64,000 nucleotides of DNA, from positions 744,001 to 808,000 of the forward strand of contig NZ_JACCBD010000001.1 in NCBI RefSeq assembly GCF_013409595.1. Direction: 5' to 3'. Shown here piece after piece: positions 32,976 through 41,341 of the stretch. Position numbers and translations under genes: made by a program. This DNA comes from Leucobacter aridicollis (lineage in GTDB: Bacteria > Actinomycetota > Actinomycetes > Actinomycetales > Microbacteriaceae). How positions within the stretch are numbered: position 1 is the stretch's first letter; every line of letters begins with the position of its first letter. Below the pieces are notes generated by a model. The model did not search any database. It was given only the letters and a program-made list of their open reading frames with translations, and had not been told where the DNA came from.

Positions 32976-33954
32976 TGGCACACAGGCACGGCGGTCGCGA
33001 GCGCGGGGCGCGTCGTGGCTGCTCGCGCTCGCCCTCGTCGGAGCCCTCGCCGCGTCGGCGCTCGCGGGCTGCGGGTCGCCGGCGCGTGACTCCGGCTCGC
33101 ACGTGATCGCCGGCGGCGTCTCGACCGGCATCTACTACTCCTACGGGGGCGCGCTCGCCGACAGCCTGCGAGACGACGGCTTCGACATCACGGTCGCGGC
33201 CACGGGCGGCTCCGTGGACAACCTGCTCCGCGTCGGCCGCGGGGAGGCCATCCTCGGCTTCGCCCAGGCCGACGCCGCGGCCGACGCGATCTCCGGCGTG
33301 GGGGCCTTCGACGTGCCGCTGCATATCGAGGGCGTGGCGCGCGTGTACGACGAGTACGTGCAGGTCGTGGTGCCCGCTGACTCGCCTGCCGAAGCGATTC
33401 CCGATCTCGCCGGGCTCCGCGTCTCCGTGGGGGAGGTGAACTCGGGCGTGACGGTGATCGCCGACCGCGTGCTCCGCGCGGCCGGGGTCGAGCAGGGCGA
33501 CTTCGTGAGCGCGAAACTCGGCCTCGAGGACTCGGTCGACGCGCTCGCGCGGGGCGAGATCGACGCCTTCTTCTGGGTCGGCGGCGTGCCGACGCCCGGC
33601 ATTGCTGCACTCTCGGAGAAGACACCGGTCAAGATCCTGCCGATTCAGCCGGAGACCGTCGAGAAGGTGAACTCGGGTCACGCCGGCGTCTATCGTCTCT
33701 CGGACTTCCCGCTCGGCACGTACGGGACGACGGAACCCGTCGAGACGATGACGATCCCGAACTACCTCGTCACTTCGGCCGATGCGCCCGAAGATGTCGT
33801 CGCCGAGCTCACCAGAACGCTGTTCGAGTCGCGCACCGCGATCGCCCGCACCGTTCCCGCTGCGGCGCTGCTGGACCGCCGCCAGGCGATCTTCACGAGC
33901 CCGCTGCCGCTGCACGACGGCGCCGCGCGCTACTACGTGCAGAGCCGTAAGTAG
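32968..33954 (+). CDS. TAXI-family solute-binding lipoprotein, orphan of TRAP permease
   Basis: This 328-residue lipoprotein (lipobox SALAGC, Cys near residue 34) has the TAXI/TRAP solute-receptor pattern: IAGGVSTGIYYSYGGALADSL, ATGGSVDNLLRVGRGEAILGFAQ and a C-terminal NYLVTSADAPEDVVAELTRTLFE. TAXI receptors bind substrates such as glutamate or 2-oxoglutarate for TRAP permeases. No TRAP membrane subunit is in the window; instead the gene overlaps a histidine kinase, so a sensory role in ligand detection is more likely than transport. Confidence 0.82.
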   Translation: MRSGTQARRSRARGASWLLALALVGALAASALAGCGSPARDSGSHVIAGGVSTGIYYSYGGALADSLRDDGFDITVAATGGSVDNLLRVGRGEAILGFAQADAAADAISGVGAFDVPLHIEGVARVYDEYVQVVVPADSPAEAIPDLAGLRVSVGEVNSGVTVIADRVLRAAGVEQGDFVSAKLGLEDSVDALARGEIDAFFWVGGVPTPGIAALSEKTPVKILPIQPETVEKVNSGHAGVYRLSDFPLGTYGTTEPVETMTIPNYLVTSADAPEDVVAELTRTLFESRTAIARTVPAAALLDRRQAIFTSPLPLHDGAARYYVQSRK

Positions 33955-34154
33955 CGCTCGCAAACCTCAAGGAATGCTCAAGACGAGGCTCAAGATACCC
34001 TCAACGGCCGTGACTTTGGAGATTGCCGCTTACTAGCGTGGGGCTGATCGGTTCAAGGGCGAGCAACGCTTCGCGCTTCGAACCTGGCAACCCAAGTAGT
34101 GTGCCGACGCAGCGCAGCCCGCGCTCGCGGTCAGGATCCAAAGGTGGAACATAG

Positions 34155-34901
34155 ATGAGTGCGAGCGAACCGCTGGTCGTCGTCGAGAACGTGCAGAAGC
34201 ACTACGGTGATTTTCAGGCGCTGACCGACGTAAACCTCACGGTGAACCGTGGCGAGGTTGTCGTGGTGATCGGCCCCTCAGGCTCCGGCAAGTCGACGCT
34301 CTGCCGGTCAATCAACCGACTTGAAACGATCACGAGCGGCTCGATCCGGATCGACGGCAAGGAGCTCCCGGCCGAGGGCAAGGGGCTCGCGCGGCTCCGG
34401 GCCGAGGTCGGCATGGTGTTCCAGTCGTTCAACCTGTTCGCGCACCTCACGATCCTCGAGAACGTCACCCTCGGGCCCATCAAGGTGCTCGGCAAGTCCA
34501 AGGCCGAGGCGAACCGCGAGGCGATGGAGCTCCTCACACGCGTCGGCGTCGACAAGCAGGCGTCGAAGCTGCCCGCGCAGCTCTCAGGCGGCCAGCAGCA
34601 GCGCGTCGCGATCGCGCGCGCCCTCGCTATGCACCCGAAGGTGATGCTGTTCGACGAGCCGACGAGCGCGCTCGACCCCGAAATGATCAACGAGGTGCTC
34701 GACGTGATGGTCGGCCTCGCCAAGGAAGGGATGACGATGGTTGTCGTCACCCACGAGATGGGGTTCGCCCGGAAGGCCGCCGACCGCGTCGTCTTCATGG
34801 CCGACGGCCACATCATCGAGTCGGCAACGCCCGACGAGTTCTTCACGAACCCCCAGAGCGACAGGGCAAAGGACTTCCTGTCGAAGCTCATCACGAACTG
34901 A
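34155..34901 (+). CDS. gluA: glutamate/polar amino acid ABC transporter ATPase GluA
   Basis: A 248-residue ATPase: Walker [10 protein letters not shown] (40-48), Q-loop VFQSFNLF (about 88-95), signature LSGGQQQRV (143-151) and Walker [16 protein letters not shown]. The sequence is typical of polar-amino-acid uptake ATPases (GlnQ/GluA). It begins the four-gene importer and has AAAGGTGG upstream. The 200-base gap before it (33955-34154) has no gene; an AT-richer stretch near 34000-34040 may hold the promoter. Confidence 0.88.
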   Translation: MSASEPLVVVENVQKHYGDFQALTDVNLTVNRGEVVVVIGPSGSGKSTLCRSINRLETITSGSIRIDGKELPAEGKGLARLRAEVGMVFQSFNLFAHLTILENVTLGPIKVLGKSKAEANREAMELLTRVGVDKQASKLPAQLSGGQQQRVAIARALAMHPKVMLFDEPTSALDPEMINEVLDVMVGLAKEGMTMVVVTHEMGFARKAADRVVFMADGHIIESATPDEFFTNPQSDRAKDFLSKLITN

Positions 34902-34954
34902 CCCAGCGGGCCTCCCACCCGGGCGGCCCGGAACCCCCATCGAAAGGAACGCTC

Positions 34955-35866
34955 ATGCGATTCAAGAAAGCTTTTGCAGCAGCTGGTCTCGTTGCGGCCG
35001 CAGCGCTGGCGCTGACCGGTTGTAACAGCGGTAGCCCCGCGGCACCCGAGGGCGGCGACACCACCGCCCCCGCCGAGACCAGCACCCCGTGGACCGTGGC
35101 CGAGGGCTTCACGCTCGAGGGCAGCCCGACCTTCGACAAGATCGAAGAGCGCGGCAAGGTCGTCATCGGCGTCAAGGAAGACCAGCCTGGCCTCGGCTAC
35201 TACGACAACGTCACGAAGGAGCGCACCGGGTTCGACGTCGACATCGCGCGCTGGATCGCGGCCTCGATCGGCCTCGACGAGGACAAGATCCAGTACAAGG
35301 CAATCGCGTCCGCAAACCGCGAGCAGGCGATCGTGAACGGCGACGTCGACTACTACGTCGGCACCTACTCGATCAACGACAAGCGCAAGCAGGAGATCGA
35401 CTTCGCCGGCCCGTACTTCATCACCGGCCAGGGGCTGCTCGTCCGCTCGGACGACACCGACTACCAGAAGCTCGAGGACCTGAACGGCAAGACCGTCTGC
35501 TCCGCGACTGGCTCGACCCCGATCCAGAACATCAAGGAGAACTTCACGGAGATCAAGCCGCAGGAGTTCGACCTGTACTCGGCGTGCGTTGAGAACCTCG
35601 TGAACGGCCAGGTCGACGCGGTCACCACCGACCAGGCGATCCTCATCGGCTACGCGGCGCAGCAGCCCGAGGAGCTCAAGGTCACGAGCGGCCCGGTGTT
35701 CACCGAGGAGCAGTACGGCGTCGGCCTGGCCAAGGGCGACGACGCGTTCCGCGCGCACATCAACGACCTCTTCACCGAGGGCGGCGACATCTGGCAGCAG
35801 ATCTTCGACCAGAACCTGGGCGAGTCGGGCATCAAGGTCGACCAGCCCAAGGTTGACGCCTACTAA
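34955..35866 (+). CDS. gluB: glutamate ABC transporter substrate-binding lipoprotein GluB
   Basis: A 303-residue SBP_bac_3 protein with lipobox LALTGC (Cys near residue 23), a Thr/Pro/Glu-rich linker, FDKIEERGKVVIGVKEDQPGLGYYDNVTKERTGFDVDIARWIA, and later VCSATGSTPIQNIKE, where amino-acid ligands bind, and AVTTDQAILIGYA. The layout is that of Corynebacterium GluB, the glutamate receptor. AAAGGAAC upstream fits. It is followed by a hairpin that may hold downstream genes at lower level. Confidence 0.87.
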   Translation: MRFKKAFAAAGLVAAAALALTGCNSGSPAAPEGGDTTAPAETSTPWTVAEGFTLEGSPTFDKIEERGKVVIGVKEDQPGLGYYDNVTKERTGFDVDIARWIAASIGLDEDKIQYKAIASANREQAIVNGDVDYYVGTYSINDKRKQEIDFAGPYFITGQGLLVRSDDTDYQKLEDLNGKTVCSATGSTPIQNIKENFTEIKPQEFDLYSACVENLVNGQVDAVTTDQAILIGYAAQQPEELKVTSGPVFTEEQYGVGLAKGDDAFRAHINDLFTEGGDIWQQIFDQNLGESGIKVDQPKVDAY

Positions 35867-35888
35867 GTAGCGCGTACACCGCACGAAT

Positions 35889-35921
35889 GCCCGGGGGCGG
35901 GAGCCACCCCCGCCCCCGGGC
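35889..35921 (+). terminator. strong hairpin between gluB and gluC
   Basis: Perfect 13-bp arms gcccgggggcggg and cccgcccccgggc enclose agccacc. It lies inside the operon, after the binding-protein gene, where partial termination or 3'-end protection typically makes the receptor more abundant than the permeases. Confidence 0.7.
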
Positions 35922-35945
35922 GCCATCTTCACAGAAGGAAGACGA

Positions 35946-36602
35946 ATGGACGTCATCTTCGGGAACCTGGATCTCTGGGGGACCGCGATCAGGAACACGC
36001 TGCTCGTGTTCTTCGGCGGCGGGGCGATCGCCCTCGTGCTCGGCCTGATCGTTGGGGCCATGCGAGTCTCGCCGGTGCCCATCGCGCGCGGTGTCGGCAC
36101 CGTCTACGTGAACCTCATCAGGAACACGCCCCTGACGCTGGTGTTCTTCTTCTTCGTGCTCGGCTACCCGGCGCTCGGGCTCGGCAGGATGAACCTCACC
36201 GTGCTCGGCATCATCGCGATCGGTGTCTACACGGCCACCTACGTGGCTGAGGTCATCCGCGCCGGCATCAACACCGTTCCCGTCGGGCAGGCCGAGGCCG
36301 CCCGCGCGATCGGCCTTCCCTTCGGGCAGGTCATGACGAGCGTGATCCTCCCGCAGGCATTCCGTTCCGTCGTCCCGCCCATGATGAGCGTGTTCATCGC
36401 GCTCCTCAAGAACACAACGGTCGCGGCCGGGTTCTCGATCGCCGAGCTCGCGCAGCTGCGCGCCGCGATCAACGATTCGGGCGACCGCCCGGGCAGCCCC
36501 ATGGAGGTCCTGCTCTGGGTCGCCGCAGTCTTCGTCGCGATGGTGATGCTGCTGAGCCTCCTGCAAAACCGGCTTGAGAAGAAATGGAGGATCGCGCGAT
36601 GA
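35946..36602 (+). CDS. gluC: glutamate ABC transporter permease GluC
   Basis: This 218-residue permease has five hydrophobic segments and HisMQ-family motifs (GTVYVNLIRNTPLTLVFFFF, and a later EAA loop AEAARAIGLPFGQVMTSVILPQAFRSVVPPM). ACAGAAGGAAG upstream sets the start. It overlaps GluD by ATGA, as in Corynebacterium, where the two form a heterodimeric channel. Confidence 0.87.
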   Translation: MDVIFGNLDLWGTAIRNTLLVFFGGGAIALVLGLIVGAMRVSPVPIARGVGTVYVNLIRNTPLTLVFFFFVLGYPALGLGRMNLTVLGIIAIGVYTATYVAEVIRAGINTVPVGQAEAARAIGLPFGQVMTSVILPQAFRSVVPPMMSVFIALLKNTTVAAGFSIAELAQLRAAINDSGDRPGSPMEVLLWVAAVFVAMVMLLSLLQNRLEKKWRIAR

Positions 36603-37525
36603 CCGCATCAGTGCTGTACGACGTTCCCGGTCCGAAAGCGATTCGCCGCAACCGCATCCTCGCGGTGGTGACGATCGTTGTCGTCGCCGCCGTCATCGGC
36701 TTCCTGCTCTACCGCTTCTACCTCACGGGTCAGTTCACCGCGAAGAAGTGGGGCCTCTTCACCTATTCGACGATCTGGGAGCAGATCCTTGGCGCGCTTG
36801 GCAAGACCCTCGCAGCCTTCGGCGTCGCCGCCATCGGCAGCCTCATCCTCGGCTTCGTGCTCGCGATCGGCAGGCTCTCCGACCACAAGTGGGTGCGGGT
36901 GCCAGTCACGACGGTGACCGAACTCTTCCGGGCCATGCCCGTGCTCATCATGATGATGCTGCTGTACTACGGACTGCCGTCGGTCGGCGTGAAGATGGAA
37001 CCCTATTGGGCGGTCGTCATCGCGCTGATCGTGTACAACGGCTCCGTGCTCGCCGAGGTGATCCGCGCCGGCGTCGAGTCCCTGCCGCGTGGCCAGAAGG
37101 AAGCCGGGTACGCCATCGGGCTGCGCAAGAGCGGCGTGATGCGCCTGATCCTCATGCCGCAGGCAGTGCGCGCCATGCTCCCCGTCATCGTGTCCCAGCT
37201 CGTCGTGACGATGAAGGATACGGCGCTCGGCTTCATCATCACCTACCCCGAACTCTTGTACCTCGCGAAGCAGTTCAGCTCGAACGTGCAGTTTGGGCGG
37301 CCGCTGCTTCAGTCGGCCTTCGTCATTGGCGGCATCTACATCGTGATGTGCTTCATCCTCTCGGGGATCGCACACTACCTTGAGCGGCGACTGCGCAGCG
37401 GCGGACGCGGCACCGGAGACCCGGGTCTTTCGGTCGGGCCGGGGCTCGCGCAGGGCGGGCCCGACCCGCGAATGCACGAGGGCGGCACCGTCACCGAGGT
37501 ACTCTCAGTACAGGGCGGAAGATAG
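36599..37525 (+). CDS. gluD: glutamate ABC transporter permease GluD
   Basis: A 308-residue permease of the same family (TELFRAMPVLIMMMLLYYGLPS, EAGYAIGLRKSGVMRLILMPQAVRAMLPV). It has a longer N-terminus and a Gly-rich cytoplasmic tail compared with GluC. I use the ATG at 36599, 8 bases after GGAGG and overlapping the GluC stop; an in-frame ATG at 36584 lacks that site. Confidence 0.87.
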   Translation: MTASVLYDVPGPKAIRRNRILAVVTIVVVAAVIGFLLYRFYLTGQFTAKKWGLFTYSTIWEQILGALGKTLAAFGVAAIGSLILGFVLAIGRLSDHKWVRVPVTTVTELFRAMPVLIMMMLLYYGLPSVGVKMEPYWAVVIALIVYNGSVLAEVIRAGVESLPRGQKEAGYAIGLRKSGVMRLILMPQAVRAMLPVIVSQLVVTMKDTALGFIITYPELLYLAKQFSSNVQFGRPLLQSAFVIGGIYIVMCFILSGIAHYLERRLRSGGRGTGDPGLSVGPGLAQGGPDPRMHEGGTVTEVLSVQGGR

Positions 37526-37530
37526 CGACA

Positions 37531-37555
37531 ACGGGCTCCGCAGTGCGGGGCCCGT
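37531..37555 (+). terminator. terminator of the glu operon
   Basis: acgggctccgca pairs with tgcggggcccgt (one G-U in RNA) around a single base, then ttcgc, beginning 5 bases after the gluD stop. This is a compact intrinsic-type hairpin. Confidence 0.7.
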
Positions 37556-37619
37556 TTCGCGCTGCCCGGCGGACATGTGTCGCCACACCACCAACTCCAC
37601 ACGCTGAGAGGTCACACCC

Positions 37620-38423
37620 ATGAGCCAGATGGCCCTGTCGCTCGCGCTCATGCCTGAGGGGCTCGACTGGGGCGGGCTCGTGCTGCTGCTCCTCGCCGCC
37701 TTCGCCGCAGGCTGGGTGGACGCGGTGGTCGGCGGCGGCGGGCTCATTCAGCTGCCTGCGCTGCTGCTCGTGCCCGGCATCGCGCCGGTCCAGGCGCTCG
37801 CGACGAACAAGCTCGCGTCAGTGTTCGGGACGGCAGCGAGTAGCGTGAGCTACTACCGGTCCGTGCGCCCGAGTCTCAAGACCGCCCTCCCGATGGCAGC
37901 GATCGCGCTCGCCGCAGCCGTGGGCGGCGCCTCACTCGCGGCGTTTCTCCCCGCCGAGGTGTTCACCCCGATCATCATGATCGCCCTGGTTGTCGTCGCA
38001 CTCATCACGATCTTCAAGCCCGCGCTCGGCGCCGTCACGAAGCTCAAACACTCGGGCGCGAAGCACGTGGTGCTCGCGGGGCTCGCCGGGGCGGCCATCG
38101 GATTCTACGACGGGCTTATCGGACCCGGGACTGGCACGTTTCTCGTGATCGCGCTCGTCGCGTTACTCGGCTACGACTTTCTCATGGCGAGCGCGCAGGC
38201 GAAGATCGTGAACTTCGCGACGAACCTCGGCGCGCTGCTGCTCTTCATCCCGCTCGGCGCAGTGCTGTGGCCGCTCGGCATGCTCATGGCTGTCGCGAAC
38301 GTGGCGGGCAGCGTGCTCGGTTCCAAGATGGCGATCGCCCGCGGGGCGCGGTTCGTGCGGATCCTGTTCCTCATCATCGTCGCCGCGCTCGTGGTGAAGC
38401 TCGGCTTCGACCTCTGGGGGTAG
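37620..38423 (+). CDS. TSUP/TauE-SafE family permease
   Basis: A 267-residue protein with about eight membrane segments and TSUP motifs near the termini of each repeat (AGWVDAVVGGGGLIQLPALLL; GFYDGLIGPGTGTFLVIALVALLGYDF). Family members move sulfite, sulfonates or other organic anions. It has no close metabolic neighbours, so the substrate is unknown. Confidence 0.87.
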   Translation: MSQMALSLALMPEGLDWGGLVLLLLAAFAAGWVDAVVGGGGLIQLPALLLVPGIAPVQALATNKLASVFGTAASSVSYYRSVRPSLKTALPMAAIALAAAVGGASLAAFLPAEVFTPIIMIALVVVALITIFKPALGAVTKLKHSGAKHVVLAGLAGAAIGFYDGLIGPGTGTFLVIALVALLGYDFLMASAQAKIVNFATNLGALLLFIPLGAVLWPLGMLMAVANVAGSVLGSKMAIARGARFVRILFLIIVAALVVKLGFDLWG

Positions 38424-38513
38424 GTCCTGCTGGCTGGCCTGCTTGGCCTGCTCAGCCACGTCCAGTCTCTCCAACCTGCCGCTGGCGCCCGTCTCACCGA
38501 CCATCCGTATGTG

Positions 38514-38565
38514 ATCGGCCCAAGATATGCCTTCCCCGTGGGGCTCCGGCATATCTTGGGCCGAT
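38514..38565. repeat. perfect 18-bp palindrome with 16-base loop at a convergent gene end
   Basis: The arms atcggcccaagatatgcc (38514-38531) and its exact complement (38548-38565) flank a 16-base loop that itself contains ccccgtgggg. The element lies between the TSUP gene end (38423) and the convergent CBS-protein gene end (38596). Its sequence differs from the palindromes at 4947 and 10643, but its position and loop length are the same. Bidirectional terminator function is the simplest explanation. Confidence 0.75.
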
Positions 38566-38595
38566 GACAGTTCTACGGTTCGCGGAACACCAGCG

Positions 38596-39636
38596 TTAGC
38601 GCTGGGCTGCGTCCTGCACTTCGCCGATGAGCTCCTCGACGATGTCCTCAAGGAAGAGGATGCCCGTCGGGGTGCGGTGCTCGTCGGTGACCCGCGCGAG
38701 GTGACTGCCGTCAGAGCGCAGCAGCGTCAGCGCGTCCTCAAGCTCTGCGCTCGCTGCGACGTCCACAAGATCGCGGAGCCGGTCGGCCGGAATGGGGGAG
38801 TCCCGGTGCTCCGCCGAGCTGAGATCGAGCACGTCCTTGATGTGCACGTACTGGACCGGGGCGCCGTCGCCGGCCGCGACGACGAACCGGGAGAAGCCGT
38901 GCTTCGCCACGGCAAGCTGCACGTTGCGCGGGGTTGCCGAGGCGGGGAGCACGACGAGCGACTCGAACGGGAGCACGACGTCGGCCGCGGTCTTCTCAGT
39001 GAACTCGAACGCCGCGGTGACCGTGCCCGACGCATCGACGAGCGTGCCCTCAAGCGTTGACTGCTCAACGATGTTCGCAACCTCGTCGAGCGTAAACGCG
39101 CTCGTCGCCTCGTCCTTCGGCGTCACCTTGAACAGCCTGAGGATCCCGTTCGCGACCCAGTTCAGGCCACGAATGAGCGGGCCGACAATGCGCGAGACGA
39201 ACACGAGCGGCGGCGCAAGAATGAGCGCTGCCCTGTCGGGGACCGAGAACGCCATGTTCTTCGGAATCATCTCACCGAACACGACGTGGAGGAACGTCAC
39301 GAGCGCGAGGGCGACGCCGAACGCCACGCCCGTCACCATCCCCGGGGTGAGCCCGGTCCACGCGAGCGGCACCTCAAGCAGGTGCTTGATCGATGGCTCC
39401 GACACATTGAGGATGAGCAGCGAACACACAGTGATGCCAAGCTGGCTCGTCGCGAGCATGAGGGTCGCGTGCTCCATCGCCCACAGGGTGGTCTTCGCGG
39501 CACGGCTGCCAGCGGCCGCTCGGGGCTCGATCTGCGAGCGTCGCGCAGAGATCACGGCGAACTCAGCTCCGACGAAAAACGCGTTTACGGCGAGCAGTAC
39601 GAAGAGCCAGATCAGGCCAGGAATGTACTCGCTCAT
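38596..39636 (-). CDS. CNNM/CorC-type hemolysin-family membrane protein, second of pair
   Basis: A 346-residue protein: an N-terminal DUF21/CNNM membrane domain with about four segments (VNAFFVGAEFAVISARRSQIE, GEMIPKNMAFSVPDRAA), then a pair of CBS domains. It lacks a clear C-terminal CorC_HlyC domain, ending at the CBS pair, and is shorter than its neighbour. CNNM proteins are Mg2+ (or Co2+) exporters/sensors, regulated through CBS nucleotide binding. It overlaps the preceding gene by ATGA, so the two probably work as a heteromer. Confidence 0.83.
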   Translation of the reverse strand: MSEYIPGLIWLFVLLAVNAFFVGAEFAVISARRSQIEPRAAAGSRAAKTTLWAMEHATLMLATSQLGITVCSLLILNVSEPSIKHLLEVPLAWTGLTPGMVTGVAFGVALALVTFLHVVFGEMIPKNMAFSVPDRAALILAPPLVFVSRIVGPLIRGLNWVANGILRLFKVTPKDEATSAFTLDEVANIVEQSTLEGTLVDASGTVTAAFEFTEKTAADVVLPFESLVVLPASATPRNVQLAVAKHGFSRFVVAAGDGAPVQYVHIKDVLDLSSAEHRDSPIPADRLRDLVDVAASAELEDALTLLRSDGSHLARVTDEHRTPTGILFLEDIVEELIGEVQDAAQR

Positions 39637-40997
39637 CGTGCGTGCTCCGTCGTCGTTGCGGTGGGCTCGGCGGCGTCAGCCGCGCCGGGCTCTGCGGGGG
39701 TTGGGGTGAATCTCAGTCGTTCGATTCGAGCGCCTGAGACGGCCTCAACCTCGAGCGTGCCGTCGGCAATCTCGACGATTTCGCCAACCTCGGGGATGCG
39801 CTCAAGCATTGTGAGGAAGAAACCGGCGACGGTGTCGTACTCCTCGTCTTCTGGAACGCGGATTCGGGCCCTGGACCACAGTTCGTCGGGCCGGAGCGCG
39901 GCATTGAAGAGGACCGAGTCTCCGTCAGGAATGATGTCCTCGCTCAGGATCGACGGGTCATCGTGCTCGTCGAGCAGCTCGCCGAGCAGCTCTTCGATCA
40001 GGTCCTCAAGAGTGACGACGCCGGCGGTTCCGCCGTGCTCGTCAACGACGACCGCGATCTGGTAACCACGGTCGCGAAGGGCGCCGAGCAGAGTATCGGA
40101 CCCTGCGGACTCGGGAACGCGGAGCATCGTCGAGGTGATCGATTTCACGGGCGCACTTGCGCGCCGCTCGTCGTCAATCGCGAATGCGGCCTTCACGTGG
40201 GCGATGCCGATGATGTCGTCGATGTCGTCGCCGTAGACCGGGAAGCGCGAGTGGCCGCTCTCAATCGAGGCGTCGATCACGTCCTGCACGGATGCCGTGC
40301 TCGGGAGCGCGACAACGCGAACTCGGGGAGTCATGACGGCGTCGGCGGTGCGGGTCGAGAACGTCAGCGTCCGGTGCAGAATGTCTGCATCGTTCGCGTC
40401 GAGCAGGCCCTCGGTCGCCGAACGGCGAATCAGGTAGCCGAGTTCCTCGGCGCTGCGCGCGGCCGAGAGCTCCTCCTTCGGTTCGATGCCGAACGATCGG
40501 ATCACCCGATTCGCCGTGCCGTTGAAGAACAGGATCACGGGTTTCAGAACGAACGTGAACGCGAGCTGGAACGGAACGACGATCTTGGCGGTCGCGAGTG
40601 GGACGGCGAGCGCGAAGTTCTTGGGCACGAGCTCGCCGATGATCATCGAGAACAGCGTCGCGAGCGTGATCGCCACGACGGCGCCGACTCCGGGGATCAC
40701 CGCCTCTGGCAGTCCGATGCCGCTGAGCGGTGCACGGAGCAGCGAGCTGATCGCCGGCTCGAACGTGAAGCCCGCGAGCAGCGTCGTCAGCGTGATGCCG
40801 AGCTGCGCGCTCGAGAGGTGCGTCGACGTGACGCGTAGGGCTGAGATCGTGAGCCGGAGGCCCTTCTCGCCCTGCGCCTGGCGCCGTTCAAGGTCGCTGC
40901 GGTTGAGGTTAACGAGGGCAAACTCCGAGGCGACGAAGAATCCGGTGCCCACGGTGAGGAGCACGCCGATGACGATTCCCCAGATCTCGGAACTCAA
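39633..40997 (-). CDS. CNNM/CorC-type hemolysin-family membrane protein, first of pair
   Basis: This 454-residue protein has the DUF21 membrane domain (FFVASEFALVNLNRSDLERRQ, GELVPKNFALAVPLATAK), tandem CBS domains (HGGTAGVVTLEDLIEELLGELLDEHD) and a CorC_HlyC C-terminal domain. The start is TTG 40997, with GGGGTGAG just upstream; that ribosome site is sequestered in a hairpin and preceded by a micro-ORF whose stop overlaps the start. Mg2+ export, as for MpfA-type proteins, is the likely role, consistent with a cation-responsive leader, though this is not shown. Confidence 0.83.
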   Translation of the reverse strand: MSSEIWGIVIGVLLTVGTGFFVASEFALVNLNRSDLERRQAQGEKGLRLTISALRVTSTHLSSAQLGITLTTLLAGFTFEPAISSLLRAPLSGIGLPEAVIPGVGAVVAITLATLFSMIIGELVPKNFALAVPLATAKIVVPFQLAFTFVLKPVILFFNGTANRVIRSFGIEPKEELSAARSAEELGYLIRRSATEGLLDANDADILHRTLTFSTRTADAVMTPRVRVVALPSTASVQDVIDASIESGHSRFPVYGDDIDDIIGIAHVKAAFAIDDERRASAPVKSITSTMLRVPESAGSDTLLGALRDRGYQIAVVVDEHGGTAGVVTLEDLIEELLGELLDEHDDPSILSEDIIPDGDSVLFNAALRPDELWSRARIRVPEDEEYDTVAGFFLTMLERIPEVGEIVEIADGTLEVEAVSGARIERLRFTPTPAEPGAADAAEPTATTTEHAR

Positions 40998-41068
40998 TGC
41001 TCACCCCGCATTCGAGCCGCGTTTCGCGGCCGGGCTGGGGTGAGCTTGGGTCTATGACAATCATCCAT
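40994..41068 (-). CDS. 24-codon leaderless micro-ORF upstream of CNNM operon
   Basis: The minus-strand frame begins MDDCHRPKLTPARP and ends ...RGEH with TGA overlapping the TTG start (ATTGA), so the two are translationally coupled. A TATGAT -10 hexamer ends 6 bases before this ATG, so the transcript likely starts at the ATG. Acidic residues and several prolines near the start recall Mg2+-sensing leader peptides such as MgtL, which makes a cation-responsive coupler attractive but unproven. Confidence 0.5.
   Translation of the reverse strand: MDDCHRPKLTPARPRNAARMRGEH
40999..41045 (-). promoter_or_regulatory. leader hairpin sequestering the CNNM ribosome site
   Basis: gctcacccc (40999-41007) pairs with ggggtgagc (41037-41045), enclosing a second hairpin gccgcg/cgcggc (41016-41021 with 41025-41030). 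In the minus-strand transcript the left arm becomes GGGGTGAG, the ribosome site for the TTG start, so the fold hides it. Ribosomes translating the micro-ORF through the hairpin would open it. Confidence 0.6.
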
Positions 41069-41074
41069 GCTTCG

Positions 41075-41080
41075 ATCATA
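41075..41080 (-). promoter_or_regulatory. -10 element of CNNM leader transcript
   Basis: The minus strand reads TATGAT, 6 bases before the micro-ORF ATG at 41068. No good -35 is seen at the expected distance (best TTTTCC with a 16-base spacer). Confidence 0.4.
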
Positions 41081-41144
41081 GGAAATGTTGCGGGCGGGAA
41101 AACTGAGATTTTGCCTCGAACAGCCCTGAAGTGTCGGCGGTAAC

Positions 41145-41330
41145 CCATGGGATCTGCAATCCGAAGCCCGAAGCGTCCCTGTTTCGCCATTGCGGGTGCA
41201 GATCCCATGGCCAGCGCAAGAGCAAGGTTGGGCCGCAGCCGCAGATCCCATGGCTAGCGCAAGGGCAAGGTTGGGCCGCAGCAGCAGTAGCCGCAGCCGC
41301 AAGCTCGAAACCGCAGCCGCAGGCTCGAAG
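41145..41330 (+). repeat. non-coding repeat block: 43-bp direct repeat, inverted partial copy and 20-bp doublet
   Basis: Two 43-bp units (41198-41240 and 41241-41283), each opening gcagatcccatgg, differ at three positions. The opening block also appears inverted at 41145-41157 (ccatgggatctgc). A 20-bp doublet (ccgcagccgc, then a/g agctcgaa) follows at 41291-41330. The block fills most of the gap between the CNNM leader and the soxR stop. I see no gene in it. Confidence 0.65.
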
Positions 41331-41341
41331 CCACGCCGTGG

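Noticed and set aside
30618..33131. Very long open frame antisense to the response regulator, kinase and TAXI genes
   Set aside because: It is a high-GC shadow frame with Arg/Asp/His-rich low-complexity translation and no ribosome site; the plus-strand genes have clear domains.
34060..34140. GGCAACCC ... GTGCCGAC upstream of gluA recalls the core of SAM-I/IV riboswitches
   Set aside because: The stems around the core do not form: no proper P2/P3 pairing or GAGGGA-type kink is present, and a glutamate importer is not an expected target. A covariance-model search would decide.
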